Assembly: GCA_015231615.1 (NCBI GenBank)
Contig: JADGBE010000015.1
Coordinates: 1-64,000, forward strand
Reading direction: 5' to 3'
Length of the DNA stretch: 64,000 nucleotides
Origin: Desulfamplus sp.
GTDB taxonomy: Bacteria; Desulfobacterota; Desulfobacteria; Desulfobacterales; Desulfobacteraceae
Below, in pieces: positions 51,676 through 59,892 of this stretch. Made by a program: the position numbers and the translations under genes. The notes beneath the pieces are model-generated. The model did not search any database. It was given only the letters and a program-made list of their open reading frames with translations, and had not been told where the DNA came from. Every line of letters begins with the position of its first letter. Within the stretch, counting starts at the first letter, position 1.

Positions 51676-52650
51676 TGACAACTTCCTTTTTCTGAAAGCG
51701 TTAAATGAATCTAAGCTGTAAATGGCGAGTGCTGTCCAAATAAGTATAAATGTGATAAGCCTTTGATGTGAAAATGGCTCATGGTATATAAATACTGCTA
51801 ACAAAAAGGTGATGCTCGGTGCTAAGTATTGTATGAATCCTACCGTTGTCATGGTGCTTCGTCTTGTTCCAATGATGAACATAAGAAGAGGTATAGCAGT
51901 TACAAGATTTGTTCCAACAAGAAGCAAGTCAGTTTCAAGATTTACACTAAACAGAGCCGATGTACCTTGAATCTGCCACCAACAAATAGATATGGTTGCT
52001 GGAACTGAGAGGATAAGTGTCTCAACTAAGAGTCCAGTTAAAGATGAGATAGATGTCATTTTGTGAAAAAGCCCATAAAAGCCAAAAGAGAACCCAAGTG
52101 TCAAAGCAATCCAAGGAAACTGTCCAAGTCCAACAGCGTAATAAACCACCGCACTGCCCGCAATAAATAAGGCTACCATCTGAAGTTTTCTTAATCTCTC
52201 TTTAAGAAATATCACGCCAAGCAAAACCATAACTAATGGATTTATATAATATCCAAGGCTTGTTTGAAGCACCTTACCGTGGTTGACAGCCCAGATAAAA
52301 AGATACCAGTTTAATGATAATACCATAGTGCTTCCAACAAGACTTATCATAGTAGATGGACTTCGTAGTATCTTTTTTATCTCACCATTTTTTCCTTGCC
52401 AGAGAACAATGGCATAAAGAAAAAGAGATGACCAGATAACTCTTTGAAATAGTAGCTCAATTGATGAGACGTGAGATAAAAGTTTCCAATAGATAGGACT
52501 TAATCCCCAGATTAAAAACGCGGGGGCAAGAAATAGAACGCCTGAGGCTTCTGAAGATTGAGGGATTGCTATATTAACCTCGTTATGATTAATGGATAGT
52601 TGGTTGGTAGTTATTTGATTGTGGATTATTGGGTTAATATCTGTATCCAA
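51652..52650 (-). CDS. rarD: EamA-family transporter, RarD type
   Basis: A 332-residue membrane protein with ten predicted helices in two EamA halves. It matches RarD in motifs such as FLIWGLSPIYWKLLSHVSS, ERLRKLQMVALFIA and GFIQYLAPSITFLLAV. RarD proteins are small-molecule exporters of unclear substrate. The start is a TTG (52650) eight bases after AAGGAG. An N-terminal tail of about 30 polar residues precedes the first helix. The C-terminus is partly coded by an intergenic repeat. Confidence 0.85.
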   Translation of the reverse strand: MDTDINPIIHNQITTNQLSINHNEVNIAIPQSSEASGVLFLAPAFLIWGLSPIYWKLLSHVSSIELLFQRVIWSSLFLYAIVLWQGKNGEIKKILRSPSTMISLVGSTMVLSLNWYLFIWAVNHGKVLQTSLGYYINPLVMVLLGVIFLKERLRKLQMVALFIAGSAVVYYAVGLGQFPWIALTLGFSFGFYGLFHKMTSISSLTGLLVETLILSVPATISICWWQIQGTSALFSVNLETDLLLVGTNLVTAIPLLMFIIGTRRSTMTTVGFIQYLAPSITFLLAVFIYHEPFSHQRLITFILIWTALAIYSLDSFNAFRKRKLSESRIPTD

Positions 52651-52691
52651 TTTTAATACTCCTTGTTGCTACCTTAGGTAAATCACAGCTT

Positions 52692-52831
52692 CTATAGTAT
52701 TCCAGATAAATAAATTGGCAATTCCTATTGCCCCACCCCCGTCCCCCTCCCCAATGGAGATGGGGATAATAATTACTCCCTCTCCTTGGGGAGGGCGGGG
52801 AGGGGCAAAATAATTATCTGGAAAGCTATAC
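52692..52831. mobile_element. Palindromic MITE, copy C (long form)
   Basis: A 140-bp member of the same family: ctatagtattccagataa at the left, ttatctggaaagctata at the right, with internal duplicated ctccccttgggg-like C/G-rich arms. It sits between divergent rarD and gspC and may carry or disturb their promoters. Confidence 0.8.
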
Positions 52832-52893
52832 ATGCTTCCTTGAAAAAAATAGTAAAATAGTTCTCAAAAAAATAGTTCGGAGTTTAAACTACC

Positions 52894-53829
52894 ATGAAAT
52901 ATATATTTAATCTATTCAATATTACTTGCTTAACAGGTATAATGTTTTTATTAGTTGATACTTTATATGGTTCTATAGGTCTCTATTTTCTTGATTTATC
53001 TCATAATAACTCATCTATTAGCTCCCAATTTAATAATGGCTTATCTAAAAACAGATACTCTAAAGAGCCTTATAACTCCAACCCAAACCTCAAAGTAAAC
53101 CCTTTACCAAGCCACTATGATATAATCCACGAAAGAGATATTTTCAATACAGCCAAAGATATTGCTGTTAATAACAATAAAGATAAGGACTCTCTATCTG
53201 AACAAGAGTTAGAGTCCCTTGAAAAAACAGAGCTTAAATTAAAACTTTGGGGAACGGCAACAGGTGGTGAAGATTCAGAAAACTATGCTGTTATTGAAAA
53301 CGATAAAGATAAAAAACAAGAGCTGTACAAAATAGGTGATAAGATTGAAGATGCTGTTATTAAAAAAATTTTAAGATTTAGCGTTATTCTTTCAAGAAAC
53401 GGTAAAGATGAAAAGTTAGAAATTACAGAAGAAGAGACATCTAAAAAAAGTAGCGGCCTTATATCAAATAATAGCTCAAACAAAGAAAGTTCTTCTGAAA
53501 ATGGTGAAAGTATAAATATCTCAATAAAACGCTCATTTATTGATGAATCTATGAAAGATATAAATGGGCTTATGAGTCAGGTGAGAGTAAGACCGCATTT
53601 TACAGGTGGGAATCCTGACGGAATTTTGCTATATGGAATTAAACAAAGTTCAATGTTTAAAGAGATGGGAATTCAGAATGGTGATATTATAATGGGCATT
53701 GACGGAAAAGAGATTACATCTGTTGATGATGCTATATCTTTGTATGACAGACTTAAAAACTCATCTGATTTAAAGATGCAAATTAGAAGACGCGGTCAGG
53801 TAAAGGAACTTTTATATCATGTTGAATAA
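52894..53829 (+). CDS. gspC: Type II secretion protein GspC
   Basis: An inner-membrane protein of 311 residues with one N-terminal helix (8-32), an HR domain (about 100-170, DIFNTAKDI ... LKLWGTATG) that docks on the secretin, and a C-terminal PDZ domain (about 225-310, QNGDIIMGIDGKEITS). Linkers are rich in Asn, Ser and Lys. It overlaps gspD by 11 bp. GGAG precedes the ATG. It is the bridge between inner-membrane platform and outer-membrane secretin. Confidence 0.85.
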   Translation: MKYIFNLFNITCLTGIMFLLVDTLYGSIGLYFLDLSHNNSSISSQFNNGLSKNRYSKEPYNSNPNLKVNPLPSHYDIIHERDIFNTAKDIAVNNNKDKDSLSEQELESLEKTELKLKLWGTATGGEDSENYAVIENDKDKKQELYKIGDKIEDAVIKKILRFSVILSRNGKDEKLEITEEETSKKSSGLISNNSSNKESSSENGESINISIKRSFIDESMKDINGLMSQVRVRPHFTGGNPDGILLYGIKQSSMFKEMGIQNGDIIMGIDGKEITSVDDAISLYDRLKNSSDLKMQIRRRGQVKELLYHVE

Positions 53830-55903
53830 CAGGCTATTTATAATTTTTATATTATCTTTTATTTTTTCTCTAACCACCATTTTTACAGGTATTTCACATA
53901 CAAAAGAGGCTCAAAATAATGCCAAAAATATTAAAGTTAAAGATAGTGCTAACAATAGCTCAAGTTCAACAAATACCCCTCATAAAATAAACCCAGAAGA
54001 TGACTATGTCTCAATAGATTTCAATGATGTTGATATAAACCTTTTTATTAAATTCATTAGCGAACTTACACATAAAAATTTTATTGTAGATAACCGTGTT
54101 AAGGGCAATGTTACTATCATCTCACCCTCAAAAATTTCAGTTAATGAGGCATACAAAGTGTTTGAGTCAGTGCTAAATGTTCATGGGTTTTCTACTGTTG
54201 AAGCAGGAGATGTAATAAAAATCCTTCCATCTCCTGATGCCCGTTCTCAAAATCTTGACACTACAATTCTTAATGATTCATCAATTGATAGCTCTTTATT
54301 TGGAAACTCACCATTGAAGTTTAAGCGATCAGGTTTTATTGGAGATGGTGGGGATAAAATGGTAACTCGCATTATCCCTCTTAAATATGCTGACACAGAG
54401 GAGATGAAGCGGATATTTACACCACTTGTATCTAAGGGAAGCGTCATTCTCTCATATTCAGACACAAATATGCTTATTATCACAGATACTGATTCAAATA
54501 TTGAGCGTCTCTTAAAAATTATCAATGCAGTTGATGTTATGGGAATTGGCAAAAAGCTATCTGTTATTCCTTTAGAATATGCAGATTCAGAGAAACTTGT
54601 TAATAATCTTTCTGAAATTTTTGCTGCAAGAAGCAGGGGAGAAAAGGGAAAAGAAGACCCTGATATGGTGGTCAAATTGGTCTCTGACGAGAGAACAAAC
54701 TCTATTGTTTTACTTGCAAGTGAGACTGAGACAGAAAGGGTCAAGCAGCTTATTGAGCTTTTAGATCAAAAGGTTCCAAAAGGGGAAGAAAAAATTAGAG
54801 TCTATTACCTTGAACATGCCTCTGCTGAAAACCTTGCAAAGGTATTAATGGAGATTCCAAATTCAGCTGATAATAACAAACAAGATAACAGTGGAAAAAA
54901 AAGCATTCCGATTTTATCAAAATCAATAAGAATCACAGCGGACAAAGCAACTAACAGCCTTGTGATTATGGGGGATAAAGATGATTATCCTGTTCTTGAG
55001 GAGGTTATCTCAAAACTCGACATTCCAAGAGCAATGGTTTATATAGAGTGCCTCATAATGGAAGTAAATGTTACTAAAGGGTTTCAACTTGGCACTGAAT
55101 GGCGTGCAGGTGAAGGGTTTGACGAAGATTCCACTGGAAAGGATCAAGGGGTATATTTTGGTGGATTTGGTGGAGGAGGAAACGGCAGTAATGCCTACTC
55201 TAACTTTAACACAATCGCAACCACTGGAAATCTACCTGCTGGTTTTGCAGTTGGTGTTATGGGTAAAACTCTTAAAATAGGCAATATAGTTTTTCCCTCA
55301 ATTGGTGCTGTGGTTCAGGCTTATAAGAGCAATAAAGATGCTCATATTCTATCAACCCCTCAAATTCTAACAACTGATAATGAAGAGGCGGCATTGACTA
55401 TTGGTAAAAATGTTCCGTATCAAACACGGTCTGCTGCTGACAATGCCACAGAAACTTACAGCTCCTATGAATACAAAGATGTTGGAATTACATTAAAAAT
55501 CACTCCACAAATAAGCAAAGATAGGTTAGTGAGGCTAAATGTATTTCAGGAGATTACAAAATTAGACTCTGTAACCCAAAACAACAATGATCGTCCAACA
55601 ACACTAAAGCGTCAGATTCAGACAACATTAATTGTGGAAGATGGAAATACAGTAGTTATTGGAGGACTTATTGATGAGAGTCTTTCAGAATCTCAACAGA
55701 GTCTGCCCTGTCTTGGAGATATTCCGGGTATGGGGTATCTATTTAAAACTGTCTCTAAAGGGGCTGATAGAACTAATTTGTATGTCTTTCTTACCCCAAA
55801 AGTTGTCAAAAATCCTTTAGAGGCTCAAAAGATTTATCAGGATAAAAAAGAGGATATTGATACCATAAAACAAGGTGCTATTAAACTCTATAAAGGTGAA
55901 TAA
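53819..55903 (+). CDS. gspD: Type II secretion secretin GspD
   Basis: An outer-membrane channel protein of 694 residues: signal peptide (about 1-26), N0 domain (DVDINLFIKFISELTHKNFI), N1-N3 repeats (IIPLKYADTEEMKRIF, VIPLEYADSEKLVNNL, VYYLEHASAENLAKVL), then the secretin barrel with ILTTDNEEAALTIGKNVPYQ and VVIGGLIDESLSE. Low-complexity linkers lie after the signal and in N3. Only gspC and gspD are here; the remaining gsp genes are elsewhere. It is followed by a convergent gene and a shared terminator. Confidence 0.93.
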   Translation: MLNNRLFIIFILSFIFSLTTIFTGISHTKEAQNNAKNIKVKDSANNSSSSTNTPHKINPEDDYVSIDFNDVDINLFIKFISELTHKNFIVDNRVKGNVTIISPSKISVNEAYKVFESVLNVHGFSTVEAGDVIKILPSPDARSQNLDTTILNDSSIDSSLFGNSPLKFKRSGFIGDGGDKMVTRIIPLKYADTEEMKRIFTPLVSKGSVILSYSDTNMLIITDTDSNIERLLKIINAVDVMGIGKKLSVIPLEYADSEKLVNNLSEIFAARSRGEKGKEDPDMVVKLVSDERTNSIVLLASETETERVKQLIELLDQKVPKGEEKIRVYYLEHASAENLAKVLMEIPNSADNNKQDNSGKKSIPILSKSIRITADKATNSLVIMGDKDDYPVLEEVISKLDIPRAMVYIECLIMEVNVTKGFQLGTEWRAGEGFDEDSTGKDQGVYFGGFGGGGNGSNAYSNFNTIATTGNLPAGFAVGVMGKTLKIGNIVFPSIGAVVQAYKSNKDAHILSTPQILTTDNEEAALTIGKNVPYQTRSAADNATETYSSYEYKDVGITLKITPQISKDRLVRLNVFQEITKLDSVTQNNNDRPTTLKRQIQTTLIVEDGNTVVIGGLIDESLSESQQSLPCLGDIPGMGYLFKTVSKGADRTNLYVFLTPKVVKNPLEAQKIYQDKKEDIDTIKQGAIKLYKGE

Positions 55904-55906
55904 AAA

Positions 55907-55930
55907 AGGGCAACTTTTTAAGGTTGCCCT
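55907..55930 (-). terminator. Hairpin terminator between convergent genes
   Basis: agggcaac (55907-55914) and gttgccct (55923-55930) form an 8-bp stem. On the minus strand TTTTTTATT follows, making it a good terminator for the AIM24 gene; it can also stop gspD readthrough. Confidence 0.7.
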
Positions 55931-55974
55931 AAAATGATACTAAAACAATATTTCAGTAGATCATCTTATTGCAA

Positions 55975-57168
55975 TCACCTTCCCCCAAGCATATCTCCAA
56001 ACCCTCCAAGAATAGAACCCTCTCCTTGACGCTGGCTACCTACCTGTGTTCCAGACGGGGCACATGCAAGCATTCTTCCAGCAAGGCGTGAGAAGGGAAG
56101 ACTTTGCAGCCATACAGTTCCAGGTCCTGTAAGTTTAGCAAAAAATAGACCTTCCCCTCCAAAAAGCATGGTTTTAATTCCGCCTGCCTGCATAATATCA
56201 AAATCAACTGTTGAGGTCATGGCTGCAAGACACCCAGTATCTACATGTAAAACTTCACCGTAATTGAGATTAATTCTGTGAACAGCTCCTCCAACGTGCA
56301 TAAAAACAAAACCATCACCCTCAATTTTCTGCATTATAAAACCTTCACCACCAAAAAGGCCTGTGAGTATTCGTTTTTGAAAATGAATACCAACTCTTAC
56401 ACCTTTACTGCCAGCAAGAAAGCTATCTTTCTGACAGATGATTTTATTATTGTAATCATTTAACTTTAAAGGAATTATTGTTCCCGGAAATGGTGCTGCA
56501 AAGGCTACACGTCCTTTCCCCTGTTTTGACTGGGTAAACATGGTAATAAATAGGCTTTCACCTGTTAATAATCTTTGCCCAGCACCAAAAAGACGGCTCA
56601 TAAGCCCTTGCTCTTGACCTGTACCATCACCGAAAATAGTCTTCATTTCAACGCTTTCGTTTTTATACATCAAGGCACCTGCTTCAGCAACAGCACTCTC
56701 TCCTTGATCAAGCTCAACCTCCACATACTGCATCTCATTACCATATATCTTGAAATCAATACCGTCAGTAACAACATTGGTTCCAAAACCAGCAGAGCTT
56801 GTTCCAGTTTGAGATTCAGTGTCGCTTTGGCGACTGACACTTGGACTGTTGTGAATATGGTGTATCTGATTAGATTGCTCTATTGTTTTAGGTTGATATG
56901 AAGATTGAACTGGTTGAAGATAGTTGGTTTGTTCAACTGGCAGACGTTCAGGTTTTTTAGACATCATATTATCTGGAGGTTTTGGAAAAGGGGTTATACC
57001 ATCTTTTTTAAATCTCCAGATTTCCATCACTTCGTAGGCCGGCTTCCAATCAAAAAAACCTTGCTGCCAACAGTAAGCTCCTTGGTTTTCACGAATAAAG
57101 GCTCTTGCATCATCAGTTGATAGAGGACCCTTTTGATTTCCATCTGTGAATATATACCAATTTGACAT
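55975..57168 (-). CDS. GYF-like domain fused to AIM24/TIGR00266 protein
   Basis: The first 50 residues form a GYF_2-type domain (WYIFTDGNQKGPLSTDDARA, WQQGFFDWKPA). A linker of about 80 residues rich in Gln, Ser and Pro follows, then an AIM24/TIGR00266 beta-helix domain of about 230 residues (DQGESAVAEAGALMYKNE; GEGLFFAKLTGPGTVWLQSL). The C-terminus is Gly-rich. The family is of unknown function and often sits with Ter-type stress genes, as here. An in-frame GTG at 57174 lies within the ribosome site, so the ATG at 57168 is chosen. Confidence 0.8.
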   Translation of the reverse strand: MSNWYIFTDGNQKGPLSTDDARAFIRENQGAYCWQQGFFDWKPAYEVMEIWRFKKDGITPFPKPPDNMMSKKPERLPVEQTNYLQPVQSSYQPKTIEQSNQIHHIHNSPSVSRQSDTESQTGTSSAGFGTNVVTDGIDFKIYGNEMQYVEVELDQGESAVAEAGALMYKNESVEMKTIFGDGTGQEQGLMSRLFGAGQRLLTGESLFITMFTQSKQGKGRVAFAAPFPGTIIPLKLNDYNNKIICQKDSFLAGSKGVRVGIHFQKRILTGLFGGEGFIMQKIEGDGFVFMHVGGAVHRINLNYGEVLHVDTGCLAAMTSTVDFDIMQAGGIKTMLFGGEGLFFAKLTGPGTVWLQSLPFSRLAGRMLACAPSGTQVGSQRQGEGSILGGFGDMLGGR

Positions 57169-57190
57169 GTTCACCTCAAAATTTTCCTAT

Positions 57191-57276
57191 TATAGCGTTT
57201 CCCTTTGCATTGCAGAACATTTGAATAAAGAGGCTAAGGTTTGATTTTGTTCTTCGTTAAAACGGGAAACGCTATA
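57191..57276. repeat. 86-bp element with 13-bp terminal inverted repeats
   Basis: tatagcgtttccc (57191-57203) and gggaaacgctata (57264-57276) are perfect inverted repeats. The interior has no gene. It has the look of a MITE or of a large hairpin between two same-strand genes. Confidence 0.65.
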
Positions 57277-57322
57277 TCATACCTGCCTGATTTAACAGGC
57301 AAATAAATGATTGAATATAAAA

Positions 57323-57778
57323 TTAAAGATCAAAATCTTTTGGGTCAATATCAAGAGAACGGCATATCTCTTTAATAACATTTTTCTCATCAGCATCAAA
57401 ATTACCGTCAGCTCCAGCTATTAAGACAGCTACCTGAACAGCAGCTCTGGCTTGAGGTGGATTTTTCTTAAGTTTTGATACTACCTGTAAAAGGTCAATC
57501 TTCCCAAAATCAAAATCTTTTACCAATTTGTCGCAATTGGCATTGAATGTCTGCTGTAACTGACTCACATCAAATGCAGAAAGCATATCGCTGGAACTTA
57601 TAAAGCCTGCTGTCTTTTTTCTCTCTGAAGCATCAATTGTGCCGTCTGCTGCTGCTACAAGAGCACATACAGCCATAGTAGCATCTGCAAAATTTTTATT
57701 CTGAAACTGTTTTACCTGAGTTACCAACTGTCCTTGTAGCTCCATTGCACCTTCTTTTAATTTGCTAAGAAAACCCAT
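57323..57778 (-). CDS. terB: TerB-family tellurite-resistance/stress protein
   Basis: A 151-residue all-helical protein of the TerB family. Acidic metal-binding segments are seen: VAAADGTIDASERKK and IAGADGNFDADEKN, which are duplicated EF-hand-like acidic loops. TerB is cytosolic and can associate with membrane Ter proteins in response to metal or envelope stress. AAAGGAG precedes the ATG. It is downstream of the HAD, StiP and PRTase genes on the same strand, as in Ter-linked operons. Confidence 0.88.
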   Translation of the reverse strand: MGFLSKLKEGAMELQGQLVTQVKQFQNKNFADATMAVCALVAAADGTIDASERKKTAGFISSSDMLSAFDVSQLQQTFNANCDKLVKDFDFGKIDLLQVVSKLKKNPPQARAAVQVAVLIAGADGNFDADEKNVIKEICRSLDIDPKDFDL

Positions 57779-57810
57779 TTTTCTTCTCCTTTAATTTTAA
57801 ATAATCTCAA

Positions 57811-58590
57811 TTAAATTAAACCACCTAAATATACTTTCTTCACTATGTTATATGCGAAATTAAGCATCTCATAAGCTGCTTGATGCTCTATTTGCATTGA
57901 ACAAAATCCATCTTTTTTGCTTACTATCTCTTTTAGTTCCGATGCTCCTGAACTTAATGTTATTGAAAAAGTGCTTTGCTGCATCATTTGAATATCATTT
58001 GTGCCATCGCCCATTACAATATATGGATTAATTCCAAGAAGGGCAAGACCTTTCATTTTATCAACATCATCAGGATAGATAAAAATTTTTCGTCTTTCTT
58101 TATAAACAGGATAGTTATATCCATTTTGTTCTAAAATACTCTTAGCATATTTTAATTTTAAATCAATAGCACCTCTATCAATATCATTTTGATCAAAATT
58201 AAAAACAAATCCAACACAATTCTCATAAAATGGTAATCTTTCCCATTCTGGAAATAGTGATGCAATTTCATTCCAGTCATCGACCGATTTAATTGTTGAT
58301 TCATCATCAATTTTATTTTTAGCAACAAAGCCATTTTCAAGAACAAAACCACTAAACTTAACGTTTGGCAGTTTGCTTACAAGTTTATGCACACTTGCTG
58401 AATTTCTTCCAGTTGCGATAACTATTGGAAATATTTGGCTTATATTTGAGAGAATCAACGCCGCATCTTGTGAGATAAAACTTGCACGGGTTCTACCTTC
58501 AACTTCAATTGCTTCTTTTTGACTATGAAGCAATGTGCCGTCAAGATCGCAGACAAGGGCATCTAATTTCTTAATTGGTCTATTATTCAT
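57811..58590 (-). CDS. HAD-superfamily phosphatase of the Ter-linked module
   Basis: A 259-residue Cof/SPP-like HAD hydrolase. Motif I is CDLDGTLL, motif II lies around VIATGRNSAS and motif IV is MGDGTNDIQMM (Asp-Asp pair for Mg2+). The cap domain is in the middle. It starts 18 bp after the StiP-like gene and ends 32 bp before terB. In Ter-associated clusters such a phosphatase is predicted to dephosphorylate a ribosyl-type intermediate; that role is inference. Confidence 0.82.
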   Translation of the reverse strand: MNNRPIKKLDALVCDLDGTLLHSQKEAIEVEGRTRASFISQDAALILSNISQIFPIVIATGRNSASVHKLVSKLPNVKFSGFVLENGFVAKNKIDDESTIKSVDDWNEIASLFPEWERLPFYENCVGFVFNFDQNDIDRGAIDLKLKYAKSILEQNGYNYPVYKERRKIFIYPDDVDKMKGLALLGINPYIVMGDGTNDIQMMQQSTFSITLSSGASELKEIVSKKDGFCSMQIEHQAAYEMLNFAYNIVKKVYLGGLI

Positions 58591-58608
58591 GGGCTTTAAG
58601 ATAGTAAT

Positions 58609-59892
58609 TTACAAGCTACTCTTGGATAGCAATTTACAAGCTACCCTTGTTTTTAATTCTTTTAAGTGGCTGACATTAAATTCTGCTGGAATTTTCCTTT
58701 GTTCAGCAAGTTCAAGCAAAAGAGAGAAGTTTTTTTGGGCAAAAAATTTATCATCTGCAAACAATAGATTTTCAGGTGCAGCATTGATGAACGCACGACA
58801 TACTTCATTGCTGTGGATTCTCAAATCTGTCTCTACATAAAATTTCATTATGCCTGATTCATTAGTGTATTCTTTAATATTATTTGATCTCTTTAATATC
58901 TCTTTATATTGTGGAGCAAATCGTTTCCAACTCTCTATAATTTGAGTTTGTGAAAACTCCTTAGGAAATCGGTAAGCAGAGAATAAACTGTCAGAATCAA
59001 CAAAAAAAGTCCTTGAGAATCCAAGAGTTGCAACTCCTGTAAAACATGCAGACGGACAAAAAATATCCTCTTTTACACCAGCAAAATTTGCCCAACCCCA
59101 AGGGTCAATTAATACGGCAAGAGGTCCTTTGTTAAGCATTGAAATCTCTCTTGCTACACCTCCTTTGCCTGTCCAACCGTCAACAAAAATTATACTTCTG
59201 TCAGGAAAATCACTCTCTATTTTAGCAAGGGCTATCTTATCAATTCCAATACCAACAAAAAACGATAAAGCCGCACCAACTGAGCCTGGAAGCATTTTAC
59301 AAAGCCACTCTGTGATTGGCACACCAGCCCTTAAAATTGAGACAAATATAATCTTTTCAGGATTGGGCTGCCAATGTGATATTAATGAAGCAAGATTTTG
59401 AGCTGCTTTATAAATTCCAGTGTCTTGCTCCTTACTGTAAATTTTATAATCCTCATCTGCTTTATCAATTCCATCTTCTTGTTCATTACTATAGATTTTA
59501 CAATTCTCATCTGCTTTATAGTTTTCAGATAACGATTTACAACTTAATTTAGCGTTTAGCTTGAATGACTCTTGAACCTTATTCCAAAAATCATCGCTTA
59601 AATTTGGTTCTGGCGAAGGAGTTGACCAAAATGTTGTTTTACCATTATATGCTCTATTAAGTGGTCGAAAAAGGTGAGGCTCATTAAATGGGTGAACTTC
59701 TTTCTCAAGGTTTAGATAAAAACGTTGATTCCAATGTAAGTTATTAATCCAATGTAAGTTATTAATTGGATCAACATAAAAAGCTGCTGAGTTTGTATAA
59801 TGATTTGATTTAATATTATTACTTGATTGCAACTGATTCAATACTTCACCTTTATTGAAATATCGGTTTAATGTCAATTCCACACTCTCCAA
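58609..59892 (-). CDS. StiP-like (cysteine protease StiP/PELOTA-type) protein
   Basis: A 427-residue protein with the features of the StiP family found beside Ter genes: ILRAGVPITEWL, the PRPP-site-like FVDGWTGKGG, LAVLIDPWGWANFAGVKEDI and PSACFTGVATLGFSRTFF. It has two inserts with tandem repeats: INNLHW twice (59730-59767) and an 18-residue KADE..KIYS.EQ unit twice (about 59415-59525). The listed TTG start at 59892 overlaps the previous gene by 41 bp; GGAG better fits a TTG at 59877. Whether it is a protease or a phosphoribosyltransferase-like enzyme is not settled. Confidence 0.7.
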   Translation of the reverse strand: MESVELTLNRYFNKGEVLNQLQSSNNIKSNHYTNSAAFYVDPINNLHWINNLHWNQRFYLNLEKEVHPFNEPHLFRPLNRAYNGKTTFWSTPSPEPNLSDDFWNKVQESFKLNAKLSCKSLSENYKADENCKIYSNEQEDGIDKADEDYKIYSKEQDTGIYKAAQNLASLISHWQPNPEKIIFVSILRAGVPITEWLCKMLPGSVGAALSFFVGIGIDKIALAKIESDFPDRSIIFVDGWTGKGGVAREISMLNKGPLAVLIDPWGWANFAGVKEDIFCPSACFTGVATLGFSRTFFVDSDSLFSAYRFPKEFSQTQIIESWKRFAPQYKEILKRSNNIKEYTNESGIMKFYVETDLRIHSNEVCRAFINAAPENLLFADDKFFAQKNFSLLLELAEQRKIPAEFNVSHLKELKTRVACKLLSKSSL

